Shown: in pieces, positions 26,313 through 33,880 of the stretch
Layout of the letters: each line of letters starts with the position of its first letter
How positions within the stretch are numbered: position 1 is the first letter of the stretch
Source of the DNA: DASZFV01 sp036494575
Lineage (GTDB): Bacteria; Myxococcota_A; Polyangia; Fen-1088
Direction: 5' to 3'
Assembly: GCA_036494575.1 (NCBI GenBank)
Contig: DASXOE010000173.1
Span: forward strand, 1-49,749
Length of the DNA: 49,749 nt
Program-made: the position numbers and the translations under genes
Notes under the pieces: model-generated
Database searches by the model: none
The model's input: the letters and a program-made list of their open reading frames with translations, nothing else
What the model was told of the DNA's origin: nothing

Positions 26313-26909
26313 CTGTCCAAGCTCGGCGATCCCCGGCACCGCCACGACGCCTTCTTCAAGCGCGCGCGCGAGGCCGGCTTCGCGGCCCGCTCCGTCTACA
26401 AGCTCGAGGAGATCGACAAGCGCCTGCGCCTCCTGCGGCCCGGGTATCGCGTGCTCGATCTCGGCTGCCGACCAGGGTCGTGGATGCAATACGCGCTGGG
26501 CGTCGTCGGCCCGCACGGAGCGGTCGTCGGCATCGATCGCGACGCGCTGCAAAAGCCGCTGCCCGGTGCGCGCGTCCTCCGGGGCGACATCTACGCCACC
26601 TCGGACGGCGAGCTGCTCGGCGACCTCCGGGCGTTCGACGTCGTGCTGTCCGACATGGCGCCCGACACGACGGGCGTGCGCGCCACGGACCAGGCGCGCT
26701 CGGCGGCGCTGTTCGAGGAGGCGCTCGCGCGCGCCGAGCGGCTGCTCGCGCCCACGGGCGCGTTCGTCGGCAAGATCTTCCAGGGGCCGGACCTCGAGGC
26801 ACTCCGCAAGCGGATGGCGGCGCGCTTCGCCGACGTCAAGACGCTCAAGCCCGAGAGCTCGCGCGCGCAGAGCATCGAGATCTACCTCGCGGGCAAGGGA
26901 TTCCAATGA
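26313..26909 (+). CDS. FtsJ-like rRNA 2'-O-methyltransferase (RlmE family)
   Basis: A SAM-dependent methyltransferase of about 198 residues: RHDAFFKRAREAGFAARSVY then KLEEID, the SAM-binding VLDLGCRPGSWMQYAL, VVLSDMAP, GAFVGKIFQG and SIEIYLAGKG. The K-D-K-E catalytic set of RlmE is thus present (KLEEID, SDM, GKI, IEI). RlmE methylates U2552 of 23S rRNA. No ATG, GTG or TTG lies between the rplC stop (26298-26300) and the conserved N-terminus; the only candidate is CTG at 26313, used here. The frame is the same as rplC. The SAM loop is GCRPGSW rather than the usual GAAPGGW. Confidence 0.88.
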   Translation: MSKLGDPRHRHDAFFKRAREAGFAARSVYKLEEIDKRLRLLRPGYRVLDLGCRPGSWMQYALGVVGPHGAVVGIDRDALQKPLPGARVLRGDIYATSDGELLGDLRAFDVVLSDMAPDTTGVRATDQARSAALFEEALARAERLLAPTGAFVGKIFQGPDLEALRKRMAARFADVKTLKPESSRAQSIEIYLAGKGFQ

Positions 26910-28984
26910 CGCTCGCGGCGGGCCTGCTCAGCGCGCCGCTCTGGCTCGCGACGGCCGTGGTGGCCGGTCCCCCGACAGCGACAGCGACGACCGCCGCCCC
27001 CGCGACGCAGAAGATCGCGGTCGACGTCCGCGGACCGGTGGCGCTCGTCGAGGTGACGCGCCCGCTCGAGGCGGCAGGAGCAGCGCGCGAGCGCCTCCTC
27101 GACGTCGCCTTGCCCGAGCACGCCGCGCTCGTCGACGTCGCGTTCGCGGAGGGCGGCAAGTGGCGCGCCGCCGACGTGACCGACGCCGAGCGCGCCTCGC
27201 GCGCGTACGTCGATCGCCTCGCGTCGCTCGACCTGCCGCTCGCGCGCGAGCCCGTCGACGATGGCGCGAGCTACCGCTTCTTCGTCGTGGGCGCGCCTCA
27301 AGCGTCGATCGTGGCGCGATACCGCTTCGCGGTCCTGCCCGAGGCACGCGAGGGCCGCCGGCGCATCCGCTTCCCCGCGGCGCTCGAGCGCACGCCCCTG
27401 CCGGCGGACGTCGCGCTCTCGGCCGCGGGCGCGAGCGACGTCGACATCGCGGGCGCGCGCGCCGCCCACGGACGGGCGCGCGGGGCCTCGACGCGCGGGG
27501 CCTGGGAGATCTCGTGGGTGCCGCGCGCGGCGCCCGCTCTCGCCGACGCGCGCCTCACCGGGAGCCTGGCGCTCGCCAAGCTCTCCCCCGGCGAGACCCT
27601 GGCGGCCGTCGCGGTCGAGGCCAAGGGCCGCCGCCCCGTCGCTCCTCCGCCGAACGTGCTGCTGCTCGTCGATCGCTCGCGCAGCGTCGGCCTGCCGGGC
27701 CTCGCCGCCGAGCGCGATCTCGCGGGCCGGCTGCTGGAGGCGCTGCCGCCCTCGACGCGCTTCGATGCCCTCTTCTTCGACCGGCACGTCCGCCGCCTTT
27801 TCCCGGCGAGCCGTCCGGCGACGCGCGAGGCGCTCGGCGCCCTCGACGCCGAGATGGTCCCCGATCGCATGCAAAACGGCACGGACCTGCCGGCCGCGCT
27901 GCGCGCGGCCGGCGCCGTCCTGCGCCGCGAGGCGGGTGCGTTCGGCCCGCGCGCGCTGCTCGCGCTCGTCACGGACGGGGCGCTGCCCGAGGGCGCCGAC
28001 GGAGCCGCGCTCGAGCAGGACCTCGGCGCCACGCCCGGCGTCGACGTCGGCGTCGCGACATTCGTCGTCCGGCCGCCCGGCGACGACGCCGCGCCCGCGG
28101 GCGCGACGCGCGCGCTCAGTCACCTCGCCGCGCTGCACGGCGGCGTCATGCGCGAGCTCGCCGCGAGCGAGCTCGAAGAGGCGCTGCCGCCGGCCCTCGC
28201 AGCGCTCGCGCGCGGCGGCGACGTCGCCGAGGTGCGCCTCTTCGCCGGCGGCGGCGAGCATGCGCTCGCGCCGCGCCTCGCGCCCGGCGAGGGTCGCACG
28301 ACGCTGCTGACGCTCGCGGGGACCGCGCGAGGCCGCGCCTCGCTCGTCGGCACCACCGTCGGGGCCCCCGTGCGCCTGCCGTTGCGCGCCGAGACCGTCG
28401 ACGCAGATTGGCTGCGCGCGCTGACCCGGAAGAGCGGACCGGAGGCGCGGCTCTGCGCGACGGGCTCGCTGACGGCCCTCGTCCAGGCCGTGACGCACGC
28501 CGCGCCTCCCAGCGACACCGTCAGGGGCTCGCTCGATCGCACCGTGGTGCGCAACACGCTGTCGCTCGCCTTCATGCCGCGCGCGCGCGCCTGCTACCTC
28601 GGCCGCACGGCCGCGACGCCCGCGTTGCGCGATCTCGCGGGGCGCGTGCGGCTCGCCATCGACCTCACGCGTGGCGAGGTGGGGGACGTCGTCGTCCAGT
28701 CCTCGACGCTCAACCACCCCGGCATCGAGGCCTGTCTGCGCGACGGGGCCTTCGCGCTCGAGGTGCCGCGAGCGCTGCGCAGCGACGCCCCCTCGACGGC
28801 CATCCTCAACCTGGTCTTCCGCCCGCGCACGCCCGAGAGGCACGCGAGCGCCGACGAGGCCGCCCTCGGCGAGCAGATCGACCTCATCATCGAGGAGGCG
28901 CACCGCGAAGAGGTCCAGCGCTCCGAGGCCCCGCCCACCGACGGCCCTCCCACCCCCGACCGATCCATGATACCCACGCGCTGA
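26906..28984 (+). CDS. Exported VIT/VWA-domain protein with AgmX/PglI-like C-terminus
   Basis: A 692-residue protein with an N-terminal signal (LLSAPLWLATAVVAG). Residues about 35-235 resemble a VIT-type domain. A von Willebrand A domain follows, with an intact MIDAS start Asp256-x-Ser-x-Ser260 in VLLLVDRSRSVG, and with NGTDLPAALRAAG and LALVTDGALPEG. The last 130 residues (ARACYLGR, GRVRLAIDLTRGEVGDVVV, QSSTLNHPGIEACL) match the AgmX/PglI C-terminal domain common in myxobacterial surface-motility proteins. The ATG overlaps the rlmE stop (ATGA). A role in surface adhesion or envelope assembly is inferred only. Confidence 0.78.
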   Translation: MTLAAGLLSAPLWLATAVVAGPPTATATTAAPATQKIAVDVRGPVALVEVTRPLEAAGAARERLLDVALPEHAALVDVAFAEGGKWRAADVTDAERASRAYVDRLASLDLPLAREPVDDGASYRFFVVGAPQASIVARYRFAVLPEAREGRRRIRFPAALERTPLPADVALSAAGASDVDIAGARAAHGRARGASTRGAWEISWVPRAAPALADARLTGSLALAKLSPGETLAAVAVEAKGRRPVAPPPNVLLLVDRSRSVGLPGLAAERDLAGRLLEALPPSTRFDALFFDRHVRRLFPASRPATREALGALDAEMVPDRMQNGTDLPAALRAAGAVLRREAGAFGPRALLALVTDGALPEGADGAALEQDLGATPGVDVGVATFVVRPPGDDAAPAGATRALSHLAALHGGVMRELAASELEEALPPALAALARGGDVAEVRLFAGGGEHALAPRLAPGEGRTTLLTLAGTARGRASLVGTTVGAPVRLPLRAETVDADWLRALTRKSGPEARLCATGSLTALVQAVTHAAPPSDTVRGSLDRTVVRNTLSLAFMPRARACYLGRTAATPALRDLAGRVRLAIDLTRGEVGDVVVQSSTLNHPGIEACLRDGAFALEVPRALRSDAPSTAILNLVFRPRTPERHASADEAALGEQIDLIIEEAHREEVQRSEAPPTDGPPTPDRSMIPTR

Positions 28985-28995
28985 GGAACGACCGG

Positions 28996-29328
28996 ATGGA
29001 CGACGCGAGCTCACGAGACGACCTGCCCTTCGACCCCACGCGCCGCAAGCTCTGCCCCGACGGCAGTTGCGTGGGCGTCATCGGCGCCGACGGTCGCTGC
29101 CGCGTGTGCGGCCGCACCGAGGCCGAGGCCGAAGCCGAGGCCGGCGCGGAGCCAGCGGGCGCGCTCGAGGCCGGCCCTGGCGCGCAGGCCCACGTGGAAG
29201 ACGCAGAGCTCACCGCCCCGGACGCCGGCGGATTCGACTCGAAGCGACGCCTCTGCGACGACGGCAGCTGTGTCGGCGTCCTGGGCGACGACGGCGTGTG
29301 CCGCGTCTGCGGGCGTCGGTCACAATAA
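28996..29328 (+). CDS. Small protein with duplicated four-Cys zinc-ribbon-like module
   Basis: A 110-residue protein containing the same unit twice: RKLCPDGSCVGVIG then CRVCGR at about residues 17-41, and RRLCDDGSCVGVLG then CRVCGR near the C-terminus. The two are separated by an acidic Ala/Glu-rich linker (TEAEAEAEAGAEPAG). Each unit has four Cys spaced as C-x4-C-x9-C-x2-C, compatible with a zinc ribbon. gagga precedes the ATG at 28996. Function is unrecognised. It sits 11 bases after the VWA gene and is probably cotranscribed. Confidence 0.7.
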   Translation: MDDASSRDDLPFDPTRRKLCPDGSCVGVIGADGRCRVCGRTEAEAEAEAGAEPAGALEAGPGAQAHVEDAELTAPDAGGFDSKRRLCDDGSCVGVLGDDGVCRVCGRRSQ

Positions 29329-29332
29329 GGGC

Positions 29333-29704
29333 ATGCCCAACCCCCCCGGCAGCGTCGCGATCATCGGCGCCTCCAACGCGAAGGAGAAGTACGGCAACCG
29401 CGCCGTTCGCGCCTACCTCCGTAAGGGCTGGACGGTCTACCCGGTGAACCCGAACGAAAAAGAGGTCGAAGGCCTGAAGACCTACGCGTCCATCACCGAC
29501 ATCCCCGGTCCTGTGGAGCGCGCGTCGCTGTACCTGCCGCCCAACGTCGGCCTCGGCGTCCTCGACGGCATCAAGCAGAAGGGCGTCGCGGAGCTCTACG
29601 TCAACCCCGGCGCCGAGAGCGAAGACCTCATGGCGAAGGCCGAGGCGCTGGGCCTGAACGCCATCTGGGCCTGCTCGATCATCGACATCGGCGAGCGGCC
29701 GTAG
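29333..29704 (+). CDS. CoA-binding domain protein (YccU-like)
   Basis: A 123-residue single-domain Rossmann protein: VAIIGASNAKEKYGNRAVRA at the N-terminus, GWTVYPVNPNEKEVEGLKTY in the middle and AIWACSIIDIG at the C-terminus, the arrangement of the CoA_binding family. Such proteins bind CoA or a related nucleotide; the physiological role is unknown. It follows the duplicated-Cys gene closely and ends the forward run just before the low-G+C reverse module begins. Confidence 0.85.
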   Translation: MPNPPGSVAIIGASNAKEKYGNRAVRAYLRKGWTVYPVNPNEKEVEGLKTYASITDIPGPVERASLYLPPNVGLGVLDGIKQKGVAELYVNPGAESEDLMAKAEALGLNAIWACSIIDIGERP

Positions 29705-29737
29705 ACTGAAGGATGTCGCAGCCCTTCCGTAGCGAAG

Positions 29738-30391
29738 CTATTTAAGCGGATTGAAAATTAGACCAAGCGACTCAAGCGCAGCCCGCGTGTCGTCTCGAAG
29801 GCGCGCGAAGGCTGGCAGTGAGTAGAGACTCGTAAAATCGGTCATGATGTCGGCGACGCGCTGGACGCGTTCTCCTATGGTTTCCTGAAACCGCCGGAGA
29901 CGCCTTCCCTTCTTATTGGAGGCAACCACAAGCGCTGTTCGGAGGGTTGTCTTCGGGTTCGGGTCGACCTCCATAGATCGGGGCGCAGGAAGTTCCAGCG
30001 GGGCCGTTCCATTTGGATTGTCCGCGGCCTGACGAATTGCCGCTTGATCGCCCAAAAGCCAGGCTTCCGTCATTCTTACTGGTATTACGCACACGTACCT
30101 CGAATTGATTTGTTGACGAGCCGCATACTTGATCTCCTCAGCCCGATCTTCCCATCCTTGCCCCTCCGCATCTCGATGGATGAAGAGAATGTCGCAAGGA
30201 TAGCTGTTGGCTGTGGCCCTGATGCGCTCGGCGAGTCCTTGAGGGACAGGTGCCACATATCTCAGATCAGCCCAGTGAGATTCGATCACGATTCGACCCG
30301 CGAGATCGCCGATCAATCGGCGAAGGATTGCCAGTAGGCAGCGATCGCTGGAACCATCGCCCAGCAGACACACTCGGACAGTCTCGGTCAT
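29738..30391 (-). CDS. TOPRIM-like/DUF4276-like protein, partner of the ATPase
   Basis: A 217-residue protein, identity not firmly recognised. Near the N-terminus it has VCLLGDGSSDRCLLAILRRL, a turn resembling the acidic start of DUF4276/TOPRIM-like proteins but with Asp in place of the usual Glu. Next are CDILFIHRDAEGQGW (acidic second site, about residues 66-80) and VIPVRMTEAWLLGDQAAIR. Such proteins pair with OLD/RecF-like ATPases as effectors, often nucleases. The ATG at 30389-30391 overlaps the ATPase stop by four bases (ATGA), so the pair is coupled. Local G+C is well below that of the flanks. Nuclease activity is an inference. Confidence 0.6.
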   Translation of the reverse strand: MTETVRVCLLGDGSSDRCLLAILRRLIGDLAGRIVIESHWADLRYVAPVPQGLAERIRATANSYPCDILFIHRDAEGQGWEDRAEEIKYAARQQINSRYVCVIPVRMTEAWLLGDQAAIRQAADNPNGTAPLELPAPRSMEVDPNPKTTLRTALVVASNKKGRRLRRFQETIGERVQRVADIMTDFTSLYSLPAFARLRDDTRAALESLGLIFNPLK

Positions 30392-31776
30392 CGGCCGTCG
30401 GCAGCCCGGAATCTAAGACTCATTTGTTCCCAGGCGGCGGCGCGCGACGGTGCAACGGCTAGATGAACCGGGTCCTTGGTCTTGGCGCGCCAAGTACTAG
30501 GTGGGACACGCACGACGGCGGAACGACCGCGCGTAGGACCTCGAACAACGTCGACGAATTCGAGAAAGACGAGATCGTTTACTTTCACCTCGTTGTAGAC
30601 GAGCGGAGAGTGACTATTAACCAGGACTTGTCGCAGGGGGTTCTCTTCGCTCACTCCGTCGGCGGAGTCCACTGCCAAATCGTAGAGCAACCGAACCATC
30701 TCGCCTACTCGATCGGGATGAATCCCGTTCTCCGGTTCTTCCACACACAAGGTTCCAGTCGCCTCGGGATCGGCAACGAGAGTGGCCAATACAAGGAATC
30801 TCAAGGTGCCGTCCGAAAGGGCTCTCGCTGCCCGGAACGCCCCGTCGAGTCCCATAATCTGTGCGGTCAACGTCTCTTGCCTCGGATCGTCTTCGACCCG
30901 CAACTCTCGAACATCAGGCACGAGACCAGCAACGCGATTTACGATCTCCGCTAATGCAGCCCGCCCGCGTGCCTTTTCAAGTCGGTGAAGGGCGCCTGCA
31001 AGAAAAGCTCCCCTCTCATCAATTTTCTTGGGGTCGGCATAGAGAGAAGGAGCCCTCATGGCAGAAGGCTCAAGCTGCAGCGTTGCCCATGACTCCATTT
31101 CACGTCTCGCAGCAAGTGCCGTCGGAAAATCCGCGTTCACACTACTGAGAACCGTCCGTGATGACTTCGCCGCAGGGATTTGTCGACCACCGTGGCCATC
31201 TTGAGACAGCCGAATAGTGCCTGCCTCCGTGCTGATGAATGGACCACCGTGCCGCGCGCCAACTACCGTGGACTCTATAAAAGGCTTGCCTGCCCAAGAG
31301 CCGAATGTCTTGCGCGCGGAGGCTAACGTGATCGGCTTAAGGCTCTCTTCCTTGAGGACCAAGCGCTCGCCCGCATCGTCCAGAGCAAAAGCAACCTCGT
31401 AGCGAAGGACCGTTATCGACGCCTGAGCGGTGACGCCGAACTCATCCGTCGCCGTTCTTGGAATGACCATCTCCGCTGCGAAGCGGACCTCGTCAGCGAT
31501 GCGTACGTCGCCAAACCCGGTGAAGAGATCCTCGGGCTTAACACTCCTTCCTCGTGCTTCGCGGATGTGCGCCACGGCCTCCGGAATCGGATGACCAGCA
31601 AGAAGATGGAGAAGGCGAATTGCGTCGAAGAGATTCGACTTCCCGACCGCGTTCTCGCCGACGATGCAAGTAAAGGGTCCGAGCCGCAGATCGACGTCGA
31701 CCAGAGTCTTAAACCCAAAGACGGAGAGACGCGTTAGCACCCTCGCCAACGTAACCTGAACTCGCTCCCCTTGCAC
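30388..31776 (-). CDS. RecF/OLD-like ABC-type ATPase of a putative defence module
   Basis: A 462-residue ATPase: Walker A GENAVGKSN (about residues 40-48) after LSVFGFKTLVDVDLRLG, a signature-like ALSDGTLRFLVLATL, Walker B LCVEEPENGIHP (about 343-354) and the switch His in VLVNSHSP (about 383-390). This architecture is shared by OLD, Gabija and PARIS ATPase subunits. The start is placed at the GTG 31774-31776 because ggagg lies six to nine bases before it; a GTG at 31825-31827 would add 17 residues. Hand counts of three 60-base lines in the module (30061, 30541, 31081) give 45, 45 and 57% G+C, against 77% for line 32221. Signs of transfer are strong. Confidence 0.75.
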   Translation of the reverse strand: MQGERVQVTLARVLTRLSVFGFKTLVDVDLRLGPFTCIVGENAVGKSNLFDAIRLLHLLAGHPIPEAVAHIREARGRSVKPEDLFTGFGDVRIADEVRFAAEMVIPRTATDEFGVTAQASITVLRYEVAFALDDAGERLVLKEESLKPITLASARKTFGSWAGKPFIESTVVGARHGGPFISTEAGTIRLSQDGHGGRQIPAAKSSRTVLSSVNADFPTALAARREMESWATLQLEPSAMRAPSLYADPKKIDERGAFLAGALHRLEKARGRAALAEIVNRVAGLVPDVRELRVEDDPRQETLTAQIMGLDGAFRAARALSDGTLRFLVLATLVADPEATGTLCVEEPENGIHPDRVGEMVRLLYDLAVDSADGVSEENPLRQVLVNSHSPLVYNEVKVNDLVFLEFVDVVRGPTRGRSAVVRVPPSTWRAKTKDPVHLAVAPSRAAAWEQMSLRFRAADGR

Positions 31777-31877
31777 CTTGCGCCTCCTCCATTTCGCAAA
31801 GGTCGGAGGAGGACGACCGTCGTCCACCGCACTCCCCCGCGAGTGTAGCTAGGCATTTCTGGTAAGCTCCGCGCCCC

Positions 31878-32810
31878 ATGCCGGCGGTCGCGGTCAACAG
31901 CATGCTCGAGCTCATCGGCGGCACGCCGCTCGTGCGCCTGCGGCACCTCGTCGACGCAACGACGGCGGACATCTTCTGCAAGTGCGAGCAGTTCAACCCG
32001 GGCGGGTCACTCAAGGATCGCATCGCGCTGTCCATGATCGAGGCCGCCGAGCGCGAGGGGCGCATCCGGCCCGGCAAGTCGATCATCGTCGAGCCGACGT
32101 CGGGCAACACGGGCGTCGGCCTGGCCGTCGTGTGCGCCGCCAAGGGCTACAAGCTCATCCTCACGATGCCGGACAACATGTCGCTCGAGCGGCGCGCGCT
32201 GCTCAAGGCCTACGGCGCCGAGCTGCACCTCACGCCCGCCGCCGACGTCATGCGTGGCGCCGTCGAGCGCGCGCAGGCCATCTGCCGCGACAACCCCGAC
32301 GCCTTCATGCCGCAGCAGTTCAACAACCCCGCCAACCCCGAGGCGCACCGACGAACGACGGCGCCCGAAATCCTCGCGCAGCTCGGCACGCGCGTGCCCG
32401 GCGCCTTCGTGCACGGCGTGGGCACGGGCGGCACGATCACGGGCGTGGGCCAGGTGCTGCGCGCCAAGCACCCCGACGTGCGCATCGTCGCCGTCGAGCC
32501 CGAGAAGAGCGCCGTCCTCTCGGGCGGCAAGCCGGGCGAGCACCGGATCGACGGCATAGGCGCCGGCTTCGTGCCACAGATCCTCGACCGCTCCGTCATC
32601 ACCGACGTGCGCACGATCTCTGAGGCCGACGCCCAGAAGACCAAGCTCGCGCTCGCGCGGCGCGAGGGGCTGCTCGTGGGCATCTCGGCGGGCGCGTCGG
32701 TGAAGATCGCGCTCGATGTCGCGCGCGAGCTCGGCCCCGGCAAGACCGTCGTCACGATCTTGTGCGACACGGGCGAGCGCTACTTCTCGTCGGACGCCTA
32801 CTTTGAGTGA
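31878..32810 (+). CDS. Cysteine synthase (O-acetylserine sulfhydrylase, CysK-like)
   Basis: A 310-residue PLP enzyme: ELIGGTPLVRL, the PLP-lysine Lys46 in NPGGSLKDRI, EPTSGNTGVGLA and HGVGTGGTITGVGQVL. It makes cysteine from O-acetylserine and sulfide in the cytoplasm. It opens the cysteine cluster and its last codons overlap the TTG start of the following MoeB-like gene by eight bases. A second, CysM-type copy lies downstream at 34564, so the two probably use different sulfur donors. Close homology to the CysK group makes sulfide the likely donor here. Confidence 0.88.
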   Translation: MPAVAVNSMLELIGGTPLVRLRHLVDATTADIFCKCEQFNPGGSLKDRIALSMIEAAEREGRIRPGKSIIVEPTSGNTGVGLAVVCAAKGYKLILTMPDNMSLERRALLKAYGAELHLTPAADVMRGAVERAQAICRDNPDAFMPQQFNNPANPEAHRRTTAPEILAQLGTRVPGAFVHGVGTGGTITGVGQVLRAKHPDVRIVAVEPEKSAVLSGGKPGEHRIDGIGAGFVPQILDRSVITDVRTISEADAQKTKLALARREGLLVGISAGASVKIALDVARELGPGKTVVTILCDTGERYFSSDAYFE

Positions 32811-33546
32811 CGGCGCGTCGGCTGGCCTCCGCGGCGTCCTCATCGTCGGCGCGGGCGGCCTCGGCTGCCCAGCCGCCTTCGCGCTCGCCGCCGCCGGCGT
32901 GCGCGAGCTCGGCGTCGTCGACGACGACGTGGTCGACGTGACCAACCTGCACCGACAGATCCTGCACGGCGAGCCCGACGTCGGCGTCGCGAAGGTCGAG
33001 TCGCTCGCGCACGCGCTCGAGCGGCGCTTCCCGCGCGTGCGCGTCACGCCGCACCCCACGCGCTTCGACGCCTCGAACGCCGTCGCGCTCGTGACGGCCT
33101 ACGCCGTCGTCGTCGACGGCTCCGACAACTTCGCGACCAAGTTCGTCGCCAACGACGCCTGCGTGCTCGCGCGGCGACCGCTCGTTCACGGCGCCGCCGT
33201 GGGCACGAGTGGCCAGCTGCTCACGGTGCCGGCGGGCGGAAGGCCCTGCTACCGCTGCCTGTTCGAGGAGCCGCCGCCCGCGGGAGTGGGGCCGTCGTGC
33301 GCCGAGGCCGGCGTGCTCGGCCCCGTGCCCGGCGTCATCGGCGCGCTGCAGGGCGCCGAGGCGGCGCGCCTCCTGCGAGGCGAAAACCCCGCCTTCGCGG
33401 GGCGGCTCCTCCAGTATGATTCTACGGGCATGGCCGTCCGAGCCGTCCGCTTCAATCCCAACCCGACCTGCGCCGTCTGCGGCGCGGCGCCGCGCATCCG
33501 CGCGCTCGACGCCGCCGAATACGGGGACGACGCCTGTCGAACCTGA
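32803..33546 (+). CDS. MoeB/ThiF-like adenylating enzyme, catalytic half without N-terminal helix
   Basis: A 247-residue E1-like protein. ATP loop GAGGLG at residues 16-21, VVDDDVVDVTNLHRQIL at 38-54, DGSDNFATKF, zinc pairs CYRC (149-152) and CAVC (223-226), and a Cys at 166 in SCAEAGVLGP where MoeB/ThiF relatives carry one. It should adenylate the C-terminus of a ubiquitin-like sulfur carrier. It starts only about 15 residues before the ATP loop, so the usual N-terminal helix bearing the RYxRQ arginine is absent; there is no rhodanese domain. The start is TTG at 32803, the only in-frame candidate close to the preceding stop. Confidence 0.85.
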   Translation: MSDGASAGLRGVLIVGAGGLGCPAAFALAAAGVRELGVVDDDVVDVTNLHRQILHGEPDVGVAKVESLAHALERRFPRVRVTPHPTRFDASNAVALVTAYAVVVDGSDNFATKFVANDACVLARRPLVHGAAVGTSGQLLTVPAGGRPCYRCLFEEPPPAGVGPSCAEAGVLGPVPGVIGALQGAEAARLLRGENPAFAGRLLQYDSTGMAVRAVRFNPNPTCAVCGAAPRIRALDAAEYGDDACRT

Positions 33547-33579
33547 AGTGCCCCAGGATCTGAACCCAAGGAGACACGC

Positions 33580-33858
33580 ATGGCCACCATCCGCATCCCC
33601 ACGCCGCTTCGCAAGCTGACCCAGGGCAAAGAGGAGATCACCGCGACCGGCGCGACGGTCGGCGCCCTCATCGCGAGCCTCGAGGCGGCTTACCCGGGCC
33701 TCAAGGAGCGCATCTGCGACGACAGCGGTCAGGTGCGGCGCTTCGTGAACATCTTCGCGAACGACGAGGACATCCGCTTCCTCAAGGGCCTCGACACGCC
33801 CGTCAAGGACAGCGACGAGATCTCGATCGTTCCCGCCATCGCGGGCGGCCGCCGCTAG
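33580..33858 (+). CDS. CysO-type ubiquitin-like sulfur carrier with Gly-Gly-Arg-Arg end
   Basis: A 92-residue beta-grasp protein (ThiS/MoaD superfamily) strongly resembling mycobacterial CysO: IRIPTPLRKLT, LIASLEAAYPG, RRFVNIFANDEDIRF and SIVPAIAGGRR. The Gly-Gly end is where a thiocarboxylate forms, but two Arg residues follow it, so the active end is masked. aaggagacacgc precedes the ATG at ideal spacing. It lies directly after the adenylating enzyme and before a second E1-like gene, with CysM and a JAMM protease further down. Expected role: sulfur donor for cysteine synthesis. Confidence 0.9.
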   Translation: MATIRIPTPLRKLTQGKEEITATGATVGALIASLEAAYPGLKERICDDSGQVRRFVNIFANDEDIRFLKGLDTPVKDSDEISIVPAIAGGRR

Positions 33859-33880
33859 CCCGCGCACGCCCGCCGCGCCC

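Noticed and set aside
26566..28995. Second open frame through the VWA gene region
   Set aside because: The alternative frame is Arg-rich without domain motifs; only its end from 28996 on is a real small gene.
30388..31776. Assignment of the ATPase pair to PARIS or Gabija
   Set aside because: The second protein lacks recognisable DUF4435 or UvrD-like sequence, so naming a known system would be unsupported.
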